Positions 12,585 to 23,804 of a stretch of DNA of 64,000 nt are shown piece by piece. The position numbers and the translations under genes were made by a program. The DNA is taken from positions 7,981,938 to 8,045,937 of the forward strand of contig CM052358.1 in the NCBI GenBank assembly GCA_028551475.1, in the 5' to 3' direction. Within the stretch, counting starts at the first letter, position 1. The number at the start of each line of letters is the position of its first letter. Origin of the DNA: Casuarina equisetifolia. Lineage: Eukaryota > Streptophyta > Magnoliopsida > Fagales > Casuarinaceae. The notes under the pieces are model-generated. The model saw only the letters and a program-made list of their open reading frames with translations. It was not told the origin of the DNA and ran no database searches.

Positions 12585-13525
12585 ATGGAATCCAAGGAAG
12601 GAAAGATACAACCTTTACATGCTTGTTCTATCCTTACCCCTCGATCATATCCTTGGCTTGTATTTATCCAAGGAAAAAGGAAATTTTTTTTCTGATGTAT
12701 CAACCAGCGTTGGTACGAAGAAAGCATTCTTAAGATGATCAATAAAGACACATATGAATATTCCCATGGATGGTATGTTTTGATTGATCGTGATTCCTAT
12801 GATTGTTATCTTTCCAATCCCATCTCATTGGAAATTATTCAACTATTGTAAGTGAAAACTAATTATTACCATCTTTGCATTTTATCATTGTCTCCACGTG
12901 ATCTTCATGCCATATCTTGTTTATCGAATACGAGATCAACTATTTTGTGTTATGTAAGCTAGGCGATGCTGAATTTACCAAAAAAGAGATTGAAGATGCT
13001 GATAACTCAAAAATAATGGCAGCACTTTTGGTTGGTGAAACTATTTATTTATTGATATATCAAGAAAATTCTAATGGAAGAGTATATATGTTATGCACAT
13101 TTTTATTTATTGGTTCAAAAGTTCAATTTACATATGTGATAACAGAGCAATTATTCTTGCAAGAGGCACCAAATAGATTCTTGCCATATCTTATTGCGGT
13201 TATGGTCAAATCTTTTTGGTGCTCAAGGTGCTTGGAGCAAGTGATCTTCCTCGGCCCCTCAAATTCATAGTTTTTGTAATGGATTTTTCTAAAAAGCGGT
13301 GGGTGAAGTTGAAAAGTCTTGGAGATCAAACTATTTTTTTAATCTAGCGTAAGTGGCATGATTTGTTTAGCAACAAATATTAGAGTTCAACCAAATTCAA
13401 TCTATTACACATTATTTCAAGATAGACACCTTTATGTGTTGGACTTTAAAAATTAGAATGTTTCAACATCTTTACCATGTCCTATTGTAAGCAATAGTTG
13501 GAAACTAGATTGGATGATAATGTAA
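12585..13525 (+). pseudogene. DUF295 (KIB1-type) F-box family protein, decayed copy 1
   Basis: Translation in shifting frames gives successive DUF295 blocks: YPWLVFIQGKRK, HGWYVLIDRDSYDCYLSN, NPISLEIIQL, MDFSKKRWVKLKSLGDQ and, near the end, SLPCPIVSNSWKLDWM before the stop at 13523-13525. Proteins of this family usually pair an N-terminal F-box with a beta-propeller-like DUF295 domain and act in SCF ubiquitin ligases. No F-box is visible here: the recognisable part begins near the ATG at 12585 and covers mainly the DUF295 domain. Several in-frame stops and frameshifts interrupt it. A 5' leader with a splice donor lies about 550 bases upstream within the same repeat. The second copy at 60751-61686 aligns throughout. 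Confidence 0.75.
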
Positions 13526-13854
13526 TTTTTTGATAAGTTTACAAAAATTGTTATGTTTTAGTTAATTTGTAATTTGTAATGAATTGTTTTAAGGTTGTAT
13601 GTGATTATTTGGTCATATGCAATAGCACAACAATAAGATAAGAACTCCAAGAATAAGATGAGAATTCCAATTGAGTCTTATCTATAGGATCTACAACCTA
13701 AAAAAATTAAAGAGAGATTTATAAATATGTATGTAAAAAGCTCTCATATATGTTTACAACAATACATAGTCTTACTTATAATTTAATTTCCCCAAAAGCT
13801 ATTTTAATAATAATTTAACTTGATAATAGTGATGAGGTGCACATCTAAGCAATA
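13526..13854. other. AT-rich stretch without a recognisable gene
   Basis: Possible 3' flank of the DUF295 remnant. No open frame, repeat match or RNA structure stands out. Confidence 0.4.
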
Positions 13855-13986
13855 TCAACTGCTGTGAACCTTTTTGTGCCACACAATTTCTTGCACCACT
13901 CCACCAAGACGGACCGCTATCCCTCTTAACCCGGCCAGACCTGCCTCCTCATCCATTTCTGGAAGGGCTTCCTCTGAGGTAAAGCC
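13855..13986 (-). pseudogene. Orphan terminal exon of an unidentified host gene
   Basis: On the minus strand, a pyrimidine-rich acceptor (TTCTTTTTCTGTAG) is followed by 43 open codons and a stop (13855-13857). The peptide includes EEALPEMDEEAGLAGLRGIA and then VRLGGVVQEIVWHKK. The stretch is much more GC-rich than its surroundings, as exons are in AT-rich plant DNA. I do not recognise the protein, and no partner exon was found upstream (above 14000). It may be a real terminal exon or a captured gene piece. Confidence 0.45.
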
Positions 13987-14034
13987 CTACAGAAAAAGAA
14001 AGGGCGTGAATTTTTTTTTTAAATGTTAATAAAA

Positions 14035-14415
14035 TGAAATAAAAAATTTCTGTCAGCATGCCCTCTTAAAAACATATCCTAAAATCGAATTCTAAAAAAA
14101 TTACCTCAGTATTGCTGCCTTAATTACAGAGCCACAAAAATGAAGAATCGTTATGGTGCACTTGTCATTGGTTTGAAAGACGTATCAAAAAAAATATATA
14201 TTGCTGTCAACATGCTGCCTTAAAACTCGAGTCACAAAAGATAGAAAACCAGTACTATGAATTGTCTTAGTTAAAAAAAAGAATCAAAAATAAATACGTC
14301 AAGTATCACAGCCTTAAAAATAGAATCACGAAAAATAAAGGATCATTATTGTACACTATCATGATTTAAGAAACGAATCTTCAAGGAATTTGCTCTGTAT
14401 TATCGCCCTAAAACC
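14035..14415 (+). repeat. AT-rich imperfect tandem repeat, patch 2
   Basis: About four diverged units with the same CCTTAAAAACAGAGCCAC-type core as 8976-9325, for example near 14118, 14217 and 14310. No coding signal. Confidence 0.6.
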
Positions 14416-14950
14416 GTACGAGGATCCATTGTGGATTAAAAACTTATCGCAACGAAATATTAAAAAAAAATTGATATCTAAGCTTTTCAAATTTCTAAGA
14501 CCTTTTTACACGTCCAGTAAAGCATTGAAATTGCCTTGCTTGCCGTGTACAAAAAGCGGACCTGTGTCAGAGGCTTTCAACCCGTCAAGCAAAGAATTAA
14601 AATTGCGCTTACCTGTTTGGAAAGCAGAACTTTGTCAGATATTTTCAAATTCTAAGAGTTGTGTGTATGACCTGTGAAACGTCTGTACCGAAGCCTTTCA
14701 AGTTCCAATGCTGGTCTTTTTTACGATGGAATTTCGTGCTCGGTGGACAGAGAGCGAGCGAGGACGTGAATTACAGACGCGCTTTTGAAATATTGTTTGA
14801 ATAAAGAAATTACGTGATCATTGTATACACTGATAGTAACCAATTACCATTTAGTTTTCTTAATTAAAAAATACATACATTTCTCAATCTTTGTAAAAGC
14901 CGAAGTCCTCTTTTGAGGAATAGCCCGTACACTTCACACTAGATCCAAGT
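14416..14950. other. Stretch without a recognisable gene
   Basis: Holds a 95-codon plus-strand ORF (14390-14677) of no recognisable family, and a short GC-richer patch at 14690-14790. I see no repeat relationship. Confidence 0.3.
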
Positions 14951-15760
14951 AGCGTAAATGAAGGGAATGGTCATTTGTAACCTTAGTGTAGTTTTTTATT
15001 TTTTGTCTTTTGATTATTACTATTTATCTTTCATATTAATAAATAACAGACAATATATTGAAAATATATTTTATTTAGCTCCATGAGCACATCTCTATCA
15101 CATTAGACCTTAAATTTTTTAGATACACATTAGTTAGTTTTTCCATACCCTAATTGTTGATTCCTTGTGGATCAAGGGTGTGATTTGCTTTAGTCGTACT
15201 AACGACTTATTTGAAAGTTGACATTTCATATTTGGTGCACTATGAAAGCTGGGAAGTAAAAATTGCAATGTTGGTTCGAGTACAAAAAATTGTTGCATGA
15301 AAGTTTCAAGAACTACCCACTATCAACATTTATGCTTGTATCCATCTGTAAAGCCCTTGCCTGTTGAGTTACTTGATTGGATTCTTTTTAGCTTTCAACT
15401 TCTCACAAAGCATAATTGCCTTCCTTTATATCCATTTCCATTCTATAGTTTACAAGCTTGCAATGAAAATATACAATGCCCTCAGAATTCTAACATAAAT
15501 ATGCACTCTCAAAGTTTTGGTTCCATATAGAAAAGCTCGTAGGTATTGGTTAAAATGCTCTTTTAGTAGATTATATTGGGAAAAGATATTTACTAACTGT
15601 ATGCTGCATTTTTCTTATTCAACTATGTTATTTTTTCAAAAAAAGTTCTAACACCACATCTATAACTCAATAGCGATTCCTAGAATCAATTGCCTTATTC
15701 TTGTATCATCATGGCTATATGATACATGGATTTAATAGCTTTCCTCCGCCGCAATTGAAG
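14951..15760 (+). repeat. Family B fragment, copy 2 (diverged)
   Basis: The left half (14951-15310) aligns with 34520-34890, 45310-45680 and 57960-58330: shared ATTATTTATCTTT, GACCTCAAATTTTTTAGATA and GAAGGGTGTGATTTGCTT blocks. The right half (15310-15760) is the type 2 tail also seen at 9945-10455 and 58380-58730. This shows that the two halves belong together in the ancestral unit. Confidence 0.65.
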
Positions 15761-16889
15761 AATAGAGATGAGAATGTTTAATCCCACAAAGAAGGATGAT
15801 TTGTATTTACTTTGTTTGTCTTCTGTTAAAAATTTGACTTGTTTAATAAAGTTACATTTATGTGCTAAACTCAACTTAACTCAACACAACTCAACTACAT
15901 CTTAAACCTAGTTCATTAGGTTAGCTAAAGTGAAATTGTCTTTGATATGATCTTTTTGCCATTTCATTGATAGATGCCTGAGTGAGCATCTCCTGGAAGT
16001 TGAGATTTATACTATGATGACTTGCAATCATGCTATTTTCATTAATTTTTATAATAGAATCTAATATTCTGGTGTTGGCTTGGTTCCCATCACGGCCACT
16101 TAGTCACACTTACCGGAGCCTTCAAACTATTATTTGGAGTTATAGATGGTTGTGTCACGATGTTGATTCCAACTTGTCATCTCACAAAAGCTCACTAGTG
16201 ACCTTAGAACTATGTACTCCAATATTAGAAGTTTCATTTTGTGAAGTAAAACATGCTAAATATGGAAGTTTGGTGGATGATCCTGGCTAACATGAAGTTC
16301 ACACGAGTCATCATTTGCTTAATGAGAGGCTTCCACTAGCAAGAAACATGCTACGGATGATGTGTGTCTGAGAGGACAGGAATAGCATGTTTCCCAGGGT
16401 AAAATACAGTTGGGTCTCATTGGAAGGCTGCTGGGGGTAGGTGCACTCGCCACTACTCTCAGCAGGACGGCCCTCATATCTGTCCCTTACGCCAAGACTC
16501 TCAACACGCTGCGCTGGAGAGTTCTCTACCGACACGGTGAACGAAGATGTTGGCTTTAGTCAAATGCCTTTATGCGGGTTGGGGGTGACAATGATGGAGG
16601 TTGTGGGGAGTGTGTTGGATCTCTTAGTGAGGTAGCCTCCTTGAGGGTGCCAAGGCTCTGTACACTTGTTGGGCCTTGCTACCAAAAGCCAAACAGGCAT
16701 ATGATGCAGTCGGTTAAATAGCTGTCGGCGAGATCTAGACTTCGAAATAGCGCTGATGCGTCGTTTCTCTTTCAAATAGTGCTGATGCAGTTCAAGACGT
16801 ATGATTCTGTTCTACATGTAGAATAGGCTTGGGGACTTCCCTAATTTGGCGAGTCCCTATCACCTCAGATAGTGTAGAGTTTTTGACCT
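15761..16889. other. Moderately GC-rich stretch without a recognisable gene
   Basis: Contains several short ORFs on both strands (for example 16030-16290 plus and 16311-16535 minus), none of which shows a convincing family match. Composition rises towards coding-like values between 16380 and 16700. It abuts the SLU7 copy but does not match the upstream part of that protein as I know it. Confidence 0.3.
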
Positions 16890-17776
16890 CATAAATGGAA
16901 GCCATTATCTCTTGGCCAGCATGCTTGACGTCAATTAGGCACGTTATGATCCCAAAACCCGGTCCCTGCGTCAAGATCGTTTGCCAGATGCAGATCCTAA
17001 TGAGATGTTCTATGGAGGAGATAATCAACATAGAAATAGTGGTGAAGCTTTGGAGTTTAAGTAGGTTAACATCCATGCTTGGGAAGTATTTGATAAGGGA
17101 CAAGACATTCACATGCAAGGTAGCTCCATCTCAAGCTGAGTTGCTTTATAAGAATTATAAGGTCATCAAGGAGAAATTGAGATCCCAAACAAAGGACACA
17201 ATCTTGGAGAAATATGACAATGCAGCTGCTAAAGAAGAACTACCAATGGAGCTTCTACTTGGGCAAAATGAAAGACAAGTTGAATATGATGGTGCTGGAA
17301 GGATCATAACGGGGCAGGAGAAGGCACTTCCAAGAAGCAAATATGACGAAGATGTTTATATTAACAACCACGCAAGTGTTTGGGGGTTTGTGGTGGAAGG
17401 ATCGTCAATGGGGCTATAAGTGTTGCAGCAGACAATCCGAAACAGTTATTGCACTGGTACTGCTGGGATAGAAGCCGCTGAGGCTGCAGCAAATCTTATG
17501 AAGGCCAACATGCACATAAGGAAGTTGCTGAAATGATGCCTTCGCCAGTGCGGGGGAAAAGGTTTGCTGCTTGGGGATTTGACATCCCTGATGACTTGGT
17601 TCTGGATGATAAGTTACTTGCTGAGGTACTTATAAAAGAGGAGGAGAGAAAAGAGAGATGAATGGAAACGCAAGTGCAACATTAGATGGAATGAAGAAGT
17701 TACACGTGAGGAAATGGAAGCATATGGAGTGAAGAAAATCCATCACGAGGATCCGATGAGGAAGTTCTTACACTAA
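16890..17776 (+). pseudogene. SLU7: SLU7 pre-mRNA splicing factor retrocopy, C-terminal half
   Basis: The plus strand encodes, without introns, the C-terminal half of SLU7, the second-step splicing factor that helps select the 3' splice site. Matching blocks run in order: YDPKTRSLRQDRLPDADPN, FYGGDNQHRNSGEALEFK, QAELLYKNYKVIKEKLRSQ, RQVEYDGAGRII, YINNHASVW, IRNSYCTGTAGIEAAEAAA, EEMEAYGVKKIHH and the C-terminus EDPMRKFLH with its stop at 17774-17776. In-frame stops (one inside DVN-ARYD, one after ALEFK) and frameshifts (near the ISSSQ region and after the INNHASVW block) make it a pseudogene. The zinc knuckle and the N-terminal half are absent. An A-rich tract follows at 18041-18074, fitting a retroposed, 5'-truncated mRNA copy. 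I cannot confirm from memory how many introns the parent gene has in this part. Confidence 0.85.
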
Positions 17777-18074
17777 GTTGTGATGCACCATAAAATTCTT
17801 GGTGGACCTTCTTTGATACAAAGACTTGAATCTGGATTAGGAGGAATACTTAAGGATGCCGTCTCCAACTTCCTGAAATGTATTTGTGGCAAACGCTGCG
17901 AACAAAAATGTCTACGTCTTCTCATTATCATTTCAAGGGCTTCTTTGAGTAGAAAAATATACAAAGTTTGTAAAAGATACAATACCTGGAACTATATTTT
18001 CCATCCAAAAATCCAGTCTGTGTAACATTTTGAGGGAGGGAAATAAAAGAAAAGAAAAGAAAAGAAAAGAAAAA
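17777..18074 (+). repeat. Probable 3' untranslated region and A-rich tail of the SLU7 copy
   Basis: About 265 bases of unique sequence lead to (AAAAG)n at 18041-18074. A simple repeat seeded in a poly(A) tail is common behind old retrocopies. The ORFs here look like chance. Confidence 0.45.
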
Positions 18075-18362
18075 GGATCAATTCTCATCAATCAAGAAGA
18101 TCTAATTTAGTTTTAGTGATGCAAAATTTTAATACATGTCAAGAATGTTGAAAAGCATTACACCAAGACAAAATGGGCTTTGCCCATGCTAAAAGAACTT
18201 TGATAGATAGATCACTTCCATCTAATCACTAATGGAAATTATCATTTTCTCTCTCTCCTTAATTCAACTTCTCAAATGGAAAACCCATTAAAAATCCAAT
18301 GCTTGCCCCCACTGCCCTTCACTTTCCCCTTTCTTCTTCTGTGTTCACATGTTTGTCCGGGG

Positions 18363-18392
18363 AAAAATAAAATAAAATAAAATAAATAAAAA
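18363..18392 (+). repeat. (AAAAT)n microsatellite
   Basis: About six copies of AAAAT/AAAT within otherwise unremarkable sequence between the SLU7 copy and the next exon. Confidence 0.8.
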
Positions 18393-18575
18393 AGATAACA
18401 ACACTGACGTGGGACTCCTCTTAACAGGAGAATTTTCGCCAAAGAGTATCTTTAGGTTTAGAGAAGTTATACATGGCTTGAACCCGATGCTTCAAGGTTC
18501 AGAAGTTAACTCACATGCAGTAAGTTCAAGATAAATTCCAAAGTTGGCATCCATTCATGTGCGAAGTGTAGCGCC

Positions 18576-18640
18576 CGCACCACCCCCCCCACCCCCCCCC
18601 CCCCCCCCCCCCCCCGCCCCACCCAACCACCACCACCATG
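18576..18640. repeat. Poly(C) tract, C-runs of 8 and 24
   Basis: Two C runs, 18583-18590 and 18592-18615, lie in a 65-base stretch that is almost all C and A. On the minus strand, the strand of the adjacent gene, this is a G-run in the transcript, beginning about 45 bases past the splice donor at 18661. It is unique in this AT-rich window and could form a G-quadruplex or be an artefact of sequencing. Confidence 0.85.
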
Positions 18641-18660
18641 GTTAGAGATTCCTCTCTCAC

Positions 18661-18813
18661 CTTTCTGTAATGACAGCTGACTGAAACTGGTAGCATAGCG
18701 CTTCTCCTCTTCATAATATGAGTTGAAACCTAAAATGTCTTTTATTTCTTCAAAAGATGGCATGCTTGCAGGAGAAGGGATACGACCACCTTTAATGGCA
18801 GTCATAGAAGCTG
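18661..18813 (-). pseudogene. PEP-mutase-like gene, third exon
   Basis: Encodes TAIKGGRIPSPASM, then PSFEEIKDILGFNSYYEEEK, RYATSFSQLS, and ends at a strong donor (CAGAAAG/GTGAGA). The acceptor is probably TTCAG at about 18814-18818; counted from there the phase is one base off, so a small change near the acceptor is likely. Confidence 0.8.
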
Positions 18814-21131
18814 AACTTGAAAATTTACTTGGCTATTTCCGTGCATATTTAAGTGGCGATAAAAATAAAGAAAAGCAAACCCCAGCTGTGGTCTCCCTAC
18901 ATTTCTATCAGAACAACATTTCAGAAGCTAACTAAAATACCAAAATCTTGGACTGTTATATAACCCATCATTCCTAGTCAAATTCTGAAATTATCTCCAT
19001 ATAGTGTAAGCTATTGCCAGAGGGCTCTCCAACTAGAAACAATAATTTCAAAAAGAAAAAACTACACATGGTATGCAGACGGACCAACAATGATAATTTA
19101 CTTTTTCTGCTTCAAGTTCCTGAATTCCTGTTCTACTCTTGCGCTAGAAGATTTTAAATGAGAATTGTTACAATAAAGCATCAAAGTTTCTTACCACTTA
19201 TTCTTAAGTGTGTACTGCACTAGACCAAGCAACAATCCTTAAAACAAATTCGTGAAGGGTTGAAATTCTTTTCATAAATGATGTCGACAATTATTTGAAT
19301 TATTTTTTAATGTGTTCTCAGCTTGGACTACAAATGTATGTAAGTTATTGCAAATGGACAAACTAGTCCTGATGTATCCAATTCTGCAAGTGTAAGTATT
19401 CACTTTAGAGGTAAACTATTTATCAAAATATAAATTAGTACTCTTAGACTCAGAATTAGTTGTAGAATCTTAACAATATGACATGACTATGTTATTGTCA
19501 CCTCAATGGACTTTGACACTAGAAAGTAGAGAAAAATTTCACATATTCTCCATCTAGCTTTTGCAAAAGAAATTTCATTTCCGCTTCCTAAAAGTTGGGG
19601 GGGCCATCTAGACATTTTTCGCTCTTATGTTAATTGGCAAAGCAAAAATTCTTATTGTCTGTGTTATATTTTGAGTTTTTTGAAATAGAAGCAGTTTTAG
19701 TAAATGGGTCATGTTAACTCTGACTGCATGTTCAAGGCTCACAAACACTACTAGAAACTTAGCATAGGCACTATCTACTAGATCTAATTCCAACAAAAGA
19801 ATTAACATAAAATCATTAGTAAATAACATTTTGGATGAACAAATAGCATTTTAGGAACCTTATTCTTAGAACTATGCTCTTCCAACGAAGCATTGTGCAT
19901 TACAATTACACTTTAATTTTCAGAGAAAAAGCAAGATTTGTTGACTGCAGACAAATAATCATGGATCTTATCATTTGATGATGGTTTTAATTTATTAGCT
20001 TTTTATTGTCATTTGTAGACATGGTTTTCCTTGCACAATGCTGTCTAAGAAATTGGATAAAAATCATACTTATCATCATTTTGGAAATGTTGGGAACTCT
20101 TTGACATTTTTTAGTAAAGAAGTTCTAACAAACTACAAAGGAGTACACTATGGAGCTTAGTTATATTAAAACTATGATTGCACTGTGATTTTACCATTAA
20201 GCTCCTAACACCTTAACTGTCACAGATTGATGATTAAAAATATGTGTTACCTTCAGTCTACGTGAGACTGGTTAAGACATATTTTGGAATTTGTTTGACC
20301 TTGCTGATCAAAGCTCGCATATGTGTGACATACCAGCCGGCATAGCTTCTTTTCATTAGGCTTAAAAATGTATTTTTTTTTTGTTTTAATTTAGCTCAGA
20401 TAACGGTCAAAGTTAACAGTGTACGTAGTCCCTCTTATCTAAGCACATTAAAAAATAAGAGTTACTATTCTCTTCTAAGGAACTCATATAAGACAACATT
20501 TTTCCAAAACAATTCCTACCATGAAATATATAATTCCTTTAACCCCATGTCTATGCTACTTAGCATCAAATCGCATCCAATCTTATGACTCAGCCATCTA
20601 AAGTTAGTTTTGTATCAAGCAACCATCCTTGCTCGATGAGCTAGAATGTTAGTATTTAAGAGTTCTATTTGTATTATTTACTTATGTTATAAAGACATAT
20701 TAGATCCTTGTTTCTATTAATATTTATAAAGGTTTCTAAATGGACGATGTAGCATGCATGCTTACTGAAGCTACAGTGATGATAGAAATGAAGCTGATGC
20801 AGCTACATGTAAAAAAATCAATTTAAAATGAAAGCTTTGTTGGTAAGTATTTGCAAATGATTAACCAAGAGTTAAACAAACATGGACTCATGGGTCCAAG
20901 TATTGACACAAACCTGAACCAATCAGAGTAATATTCTCTTTTGACGTGAACAATCGCAAGAATCAAAGCATCTACCTTCCCTTCCTCATGCAATTAACCA
21001 TGATACATGATGTCTGCTATTAGCACAAACATGGAGAAACAAAAACTACAAATACTCATTCCATATTTATGAGACCTTAGTTAATCCAAGATCATTGAGC
21101 AGGAAAAGGAAAAAAAAAGTTACGGGTAAAC
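18814..21131 (-). other. Intron of the PEP-mutase-like gene
   Basis: AT-rich, with no long ORF, repeat match or RNA gene seen. I found no further exon of this gene inside it. Confidence 0.5.
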
Positions 21132-21254
21132 CTGCATAGCTCGAATGGATGACCTAAACAAGGAAAGTGGATAGGCAACAAGCTTATATCCAAGATCCTC
21201 AAGTTCAAGAGGATTAAGTATTGGTGTTTTTCCCCCTCCTCCAAGCATGTTGGC
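21132..21254 (-). pseudogene. PEP-mutase-like gene, next exon
   Basis: Exactly 41 open codons between an acceptor (TATTAG) and a donor (ATGCAG/GTTTAC). They start ANML and continue GGGGKTPILNPLELEDLGYK, LVAYPLSLF and SSIRAMQ. It joins in phase with the preceding exon's ATG end and is undamaged. Confidence 0.85.
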
Positions 21255-23804
21255 CTAATAAGAATTAATGAACGTTATAATTCAGGGAAAATCTCCTCCT
21301 AATATGGTAATGTAAAGCTTTACAACTACACGCAATTTTGAAGTCGAAGGTAATGACCAAGCCTTAGTTGATTATACATAATAATTGGAAGCACCAGGAA
21401 ATCACACAACGATAGCCCTACATCACACCTTTGTACGTCTGTGCAACATATGTATAATCATTTTCTTTTTCTTCCTTTGAATATCTGTTGTTGTGTACAC
21501 ATCAGGGGTAAAATATATGAACAATCAACCAATTATTTAATTCACATAACGACACCCTATAGTGCGTAACTAATACAGCTACCATATATTGTTCTCTAAC
21601 CTAGTACTGAATAATATGACAAATTTCATGCCAGAGTGCAACAGGCTTTTAGTGTCCGTTATCAGACTATTTAGAATACCATGGGTTTTTAGTATTTAAG
21701 TAGCCATTGACTAAGAGCAATTTGAACAGGCTGAATGTTTGACATAACATTGGAAGAGAGGTCTTCATAGGTTATAATAATTGTTACAGCCAACCTATTT
21801 ATGTTTACTGATTAGTAAAGAAAATCAAACAAAGTTAAGATTCCTGCATCAGGGGACATGAAATAGTAATAGCTTACTGCAGATTGGGGGCTATTATAGT
21901 AATAATGTATCCACCTATAACTACAGAGTGCTATTTGTTTTTCTTTTCTTTTCTTTTTTTTTTTCCCTTGATAAGTAAACATCTTTATTAATTAAAGAAC
22001 ACAAGCTGGATGAACCCACGAACATAGATATTTTCGTGTAAAACCCCTCTCTCCTTTAGGATCCAAGTCCTAACAGATGCATCCTTCTTATATGTAATTA
22101 TATACAAACATCGCTTTGAACTTTGAAAGCAGCATTCCAACACCACACAATAAACATTTGAGGCATGCAAGGGAACAACTAAGATCACATTCATGCATAT
22201 AGGAAGCAAAAGGAAATAACTTTAGGCTCAAGTAAAGGTATTCCATCCCCTTGAAGGAATAGCTATATAACTGGGACCACATGCATCATATCAGACAAAG
22301 GAATGGCTGTAACTGCATTCTGAATGACTACCATCATCATTAAATCTACCATGCAATAGGCAAAAGCAACCAGAATCAATTGGAGAAAAACATAAGACAC
22401 CCCACATGAACGATCATTAAAACACTAAAGAGCTGCAGATGGACAATGCAACCAAGACTTAAAAATAAAATATAGGAACAATGATCAATTGGCCCTCCAG
22501 CTTGTTTTCACATAAACAGAGCCCCCAAATCCAAATGTCCTTTTGAGGGAGTCCTCCAGCTAGAGCTCCCAAAACCACACAAAAGGATTGAGGGAAAGTC
22601 ACCGTCCCTAGAATGACCTCTAGCAAAGTCAAAAACCTCCAAACCCTCAAATTTTAACCACATAAAATATTTGCAAAAAGTGAGTCCCATAAATCAAACT
22701 GCCAATCATGAAGACCCTAATAATCAACAACTGTAATGATGATTATCACTAGTCCACTAAAGGACTAGCTCCCCAAGCATCTTTTTCCTCAGCGTTGTTG
22801 AAAAGTTAAGGTAAACACATTTCAAAGGTACCATCCCTAAACCAGATAATATATGCACAAAGCAAACATGCTGGCCAGCCCCAACCTTATATAATAAGAT
22901 CCATAAAAAGCAGTACTACCTTTGGAAATAACCCTCAGCAAAAATCCAAAGAGAAAAAACGAAAATGGAGCTTTGCTCATATCTTTCCCAAGACCCACTC
23001 ATTCACCATCATCCATAGTATACAAGACCAAGCTGTACTTTAACTCACCAAACAGGGTAGATACAAAATGATCACGAACGTCTTAATACTTCAGTAAAAA
23101 TTTAACTATCTATAGAACATTCTACATATAGAGTTGACCATGTTGGTGGTATGGTGGTAGAAAAATTGCACACACGAGCATACCAGACATGTACATAAGT
23201 ACTACATTCTATATCAAGTTCACAAAGTGAACTGAATTTACTAGCATCAAATGGCCAAAGGTTCCTACTGAAATTTATTGTGTCCCCAAAATTTCCTTCT
23301 TTTTTTTCCACATAGACTACGATGCAATGAAAAACGCATTCAATGACATTTAGCCTATCAACCTGTTGGCCTTATACATTCCCAGACATTTAGCCTCCCT
23401 TACCCTCCTAAACACCTAAAACTGAAGAATTAGTCTGCCTACACTGAGTGTAGAAATCTCCTAGTCTCTGCACACAAATTGTCTTGCACCACATACAGGA
23501 CATGTACAATCTAGAAGAACTACAACTGATTAACCAAAGAAAAAGATTTATTAAGCATGAAGAAAACAAGCATTTCATTTTGCTGAAACTGTGAAGAAAT
23601 TAAGTTATCATAATAAAGCGCTAGTGACTGTTAAATCATAAATGCAATGAATAAACAGTAGTATTGAAAGCACTGTTCCAGATTGTACTGCATGCAAACG
23701 CTGCATATATACCTATAAATATTTTGATTCAGCAAAATGTTTTTGTGTAACAACTTCAAAATTACTTCCTCATTAGTCAGAAAATACGAGGAAGCATAAT
23801 GTAC
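21255..23804 (-). other. Intron of the PEP-mutase-like gene, holding a possible retroposon
   Basis: An AT-rich intron with the retroposon-like segment at 21944-22700. The rest (22700-23804) shows only short ORFs with no recognisable domain. Confidence 0.45.
21944..22700 (-). mobile_element. Possible LINE/SINE-type retroposon 3' end
   Basis: A T-rich run (about 21937-21964) followed by CCCTTGATAAGTAAAC reads on the minus strand as GTTTACTTATCAAGGG plus an A-tail. That is the shape of plant non-LTR retroposon 3' ends. The body to the right is richer in C and has short minus-strand ORFs (22459-22690), but no reverse transcriptase or endonuclease motif is visible. The left edge is better supported than the right. 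Confidence 0.35.

Larger units (their letters stand above)
10965..13540 (+). repeat. Family A repeat, copy 1 (quinone reductase exon plus DUF295 gene)
   Basis: The longest copy of a composite found five times in the window (also 32590-33735, 35907-36450, 49715-51098, 59570-61686). On the left is a minus-strand NADPH:quinone reductase exon. From about 11580 rightward come a leader-like region with a TTTAGGTTTCAATCTTGTGA block, a likely 5' splice donor (TTGATAG/GTGAGTAG, about 12027-12036), an AT-rich intron-like stretch, and a DUF295 coding remnant. The two gene pieces point away from each other. Copies differ in how far they extend, which suggests repeated partial duplication. Confidence 0.7.

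Noticed and set aside
10965-13540. Family A leader as an LTR (TTGTTATTAAGAGCAC resembles a primer-binding site)
   Set aside because: The resemblance is partial, no retrotransposon coding region follows, and a DUF295 coding remnant lies downstream of a splice donor.
16030-16290. Possible UFM1-specific protease fragment, because of YRSLQTII
   Set aside because: Only about eight residues match the conserved motif, the cysteine before it is not in place, and no second block follows in any frame.
18506-18805. Glycine-rich protein on the minus strand
   Set aside because: The glycine part is the translation of the poly(C) tract past the splice donor; the first part is a genuine exon and is annotated as such.
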